A DNA stretch of 64,000 nucleotides from contig JBAIAA010000903.1 of the NCBI GenBank assembly GCA_037893245.1, forward strand, positions 186,001 through 250,000, in the 5' to 3' direction. The translations under genes and the position numbers were made by a program. Below the pieces are notes generated by a model, which made no database searches, had not been told where the DNA came from, and saw only the letters and a program-made list of their open reading frames with translations. Every line of letters begins with the position of its first letter. The stretch's first letter is position 1. This document shows, piece by piece, positions 62,420-64,000 of the stretch. This stretch comes from Crossaster papposus. Taxonomy: Eukaryota; Echinodermata; Asteroidea; Velatida; Solasteridae.

Positions 62420-62455
62420 AAACACATGATGTGGGAACAAGCCCTCGAGTTAAAT
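62420..62455 (+). repeat. 36-bp spacer, type B with GCAAAAG at +118
   Basis: Starts a further copy of the 39228 module: GCCTAAAAAAT at +273, GATATATG at +403, GTGAAAG at +663, type A spacer at +966. Confidence 0.97.
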
Positions 62456-63385
62456 ATGTAAAGGGAAAGAAGTGTGCATAAGAAATATGTAAAGGGAAAG
62501 AAGTGTGCATAAGAAATATGTAAAGGGAAAGAAGTGTGCAAAAGAAATATGTAAAGGGAAAGAAGTGTGCATAAGAAATATGTAAAGGGAAAGAAGTGTG
62601 CATAAGAAATATGTAAAGGGAAAGAAGTGTGCATAAGAAATATGTAAAGGGAAAGAAGTGTGCATAAGAAATATGTAAAGGGAAAGAAGTGTGCCTAAAA
62701 AATATGTAAAGGGAAAGAAGTGTGCATAAGAAATATGTAAAGGGAAAGAAGTGTGCATAAGAAATATGTAAAGGGAAAGAAGTGTGCATAAGAAATATGT
62801 AAAGGGAAAGAAGTGTGCATAAGATATATGTAAAGGGAAAGAAGTGTGCATAATAAATATGTAAAGGGAAAGAAGTGTGCATAAGAAATATGTAAAGGGA
62901 AAGAAGTGTGCATAAGAAATATGTAAAGGGAAAGAAGTGTGCATAAGAAATATGTAAAGGGAAAGAAGTGTGCATAAGAAATATGTAAAGGGAAAGAAGT
63001 GTGCATAAGAAATATGTAAAGGGAAAGAAGTGTGCATAAGAAATATGTAAAGGGAAAGAAGTGTGCATAAGAAATATGTAAAGTGAAAGAAGTGTGCATA
63101 AGAAATATGTAAAGGGAAAGAAGTGTGCATGAGAAATATGTAAAGGGAAGGAAGTGTGCATAAGAAATATGTAAAGGGAAAGAAGTGTGCATAAGAAATA
63201 TGTAAAGGGAAAGAAGTGTGCATAAGAAATATGTAAAGGGAAAGAAGTGTGCATAAGAAATATGTGAAGGGAAAGAAGTGTGCATAAGAAATATGTAAAG
63301 GGAAAGAAGTGTGCATAAGAAATATGTAAAGGGAAAGAAGTGTGCATAAGAAATATTCAAAGGGAAAGAAGTGTGCATAAGAAAT

Positions 63386-63421
63386 AAACACATGATGTCG
63401 GGACAAGCCCTCGAGTTAAAT
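63386..63421 (+). repeat. 36-bp spacer, type A (last in window)
   Basis: Followed by AAATTTG (about +283), ATGAAAAGG (about +378) and AGCAATATG (+558), the same order as after 40194. The window ends 579 bp later. Confidence 0.97.
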
Positions 63422-64000
63422 ATGTAAAGGGAAAGAAGTGTGCATAAGAAATATGTAAAGGGAAAGAAGTGTGCATAAGAAATATGTAAAGGGAAAGAAG
63501 TGTGCATAAGAAATATGTAAAGGGAAAGAAGTGTGCATAAGAAATATGTAAAGGGAAAGAAGTGTGCATAAGAAATATGTAAAGGGAAAGAAGTGTGCAT
63601 AAGAAATATGTAAAGGGAAAGAAGTGTGCATAAGAAATATGTAAAGGGAAAGAAGTGTGCATAATAAATTTGTAAAGGGAAAGAAGTGTGCATAAGAAAT
63701 ATGTAAAGGGAAAGAAGTGTGCATAAGAAATATGTAAAGGGAAAGAAGTGTGCATAAGAAATATGAAAAGGGAAAGAAGTGTGCATAAGAAATATGTAAA
63801 GGGAAAGAAGTGTGCATAAGAAATATGTAAAGGGAAAGAAGTGTGCATAAGAAATATGTAAAGGGAAAGAAGTGTGCATAAGAAATATGTAAAGGGAAAG
63901 AAGTGTGCATAAGAAATATGTAAAGGGAAAGAAGTGTGCATAAGCAATATGTAAAGGGAAAGAAGTGTGCATAAGAAATATGTAAAGGGAAAGAAGTGTG

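Larger units (their letters stand above)
58420..62672 (+). repeat. 2,190-bp tandem duplication
   Basis: About 58.42-60.48 kb matches about 60.61-62.67 kb. AAATAAG (58806/60996), GACGTGTG (58931/61121), type A spacer after TAATAAAT (59290/61480), AATGTGTAAAG followed by GTGAATAAG, spacer 59512/61702, spacer 60230/62420 and GCAAAAG (60348/62538) are all 2,190 bp apart. I saw no difference between the copies in this range. Confidence 0.9.
1..64000 (+). repeat. 31-bp satellite array spanning the window
   Basis: A 31-bp monomer repeats head to tail from the first to the last base. Recognisable pieces are GAAGTGTGCATAAG and ATGTAAAGGG. Base content per monomer is 15 A, 9 G, 6 T and 1 C, so it is 32% GC and 77% purine on the + strand. 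About 1,990 monomers are present after subtracting 66 spacers. Orientation never changes and no unique sequence interrupts the array, so both ends lie outside the window. A eukaryotic satellite is the natural reading; species and chromosomal location cannot be told. A real function (centromere, heterochromatin, subtelomere) is inference only. Confidence 0.98.
26701..64000 (+). repeat. Right mosaic, higher-order-repeat domain
   Basis: Holds 58 spacers in 37 kb, separated by 5 to 44 monomers. Substituted monomers are common (TAATAAAT, TACGAAAT, AGCAATATG, GCAAAAG, GCCTAAAAAAT, GATATATG, TGTGAAGG, AAATTTGT). Several lie at fixed offsets from spacers of one type, so the same multi-monomer modules recur. 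The domain runs off the right end of the window. Confidence 0.93.

Noticed and set aside
26701-64000. CRISPR array (direct repeats of about 31 bp, spacers of about 36 bp)
   Set aside because: The monomers are contiguous with no unique spacers, the 36-bp elements are near identical to one another, and there is no cas gene or leader.
1-64000. Telomeric repeat array
   Set aside because: No TTAGGG, TTTAGGG or similar short motif. Some yeasts have long telomere repeats of about 25 bp, but the interspersed spacers and internal duplications fit a satellite better. A subtelomeric position cannot be excluded.
1-64000. G-quadruplex tract
   Set aside because: There is only one GGG per 31-bp monomer, so loops of 28 nt would be needed.
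1-64000. Mobile element interrupting the array
   Set aside because: No sequence longer than the 36-bp spacer departs from the monomer, so no transposase, LTR or long terminal inverted repeat can be present.

Overview
The whole 64-kb window is one uninterrupted tandem-repeat array. I find no protein-coding gene, RNA gene, transposon or unique flank. The basic monomer is 31 bp and always in the same orientation: 15 A, 9 G, 6 T and 1 C on the + strand, with recognisable pieces GAAGTGTGCATAAG and ATGTAAAGGG. About 1,990 monomers fit in the window. The size, uniformity and higher-order organisation suggest satellite DNA of a eukaryotic genome (centromeric, pericentromeric, subtelomeric or other heterochromatin). 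Nothing in the window identifies the species or chromosomal position.

The array is punctuated by a second element, a 36-bp spacer that starts AAACACATGATGT and ends ACAAGCCCTCGAGTT plus AAAT. I located 66 complete or near-complete copies and one truncated copy. Each sits at the same phase of the monomer (between GCATAAGAAAT and ATGTAAAGGG) and in the same orientation. Distances between neighbouring spacers are 36 + 31n bp, apart from small indels that can be located. The spacer has two main forms: type A (GATGTCGGGAC, 25 copies) and type B (GATGTGGGAAC, 38 copies, one with an extra base). Three copies are aberrant.

Layout. (1) 1-4.7 kb: nearly invariant monomers with one aberrant spacer at 2679. 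(2) 4.7-12.9 kb: variable monomers and six spacers, five of them type A, with large internal duplications such as a 2,144-bp offset. (3) 12.9-26.7 kb: a homogenised core of about 445 almost identical monomers, with one spacer at 22551, one truncated spacer at 26137 and two short-indel monomers. (4) 26.7-64 kb: a mosaic with a spacer about every 640 bp and many substitution variants. It is built from recurring higher-order modules that can be matched by spacer type, spacing and diagnostic monomers at fixed offsets. Examples are the module at 39228, 41883, 48272 and 62420, and a 2,190-bp tandem duplication across 58.4-62.7 kb.

The long open frames on the minus strand, up to 5,607 codons, result from the repeat and are not annotated as genes. 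The monomer has no TTA, CTA or TCA on the + strand, and 31 is not divisible by 3, so all three minus-strand frames are open and read the same 31-residue cycle. The notable biology is the satellite itself: the quantised spacer system, its two co-segregating forms, and the sharp contrast between homogenised and mosaic domains. Counts and coordinates were read by eye and may contain isolated slips.
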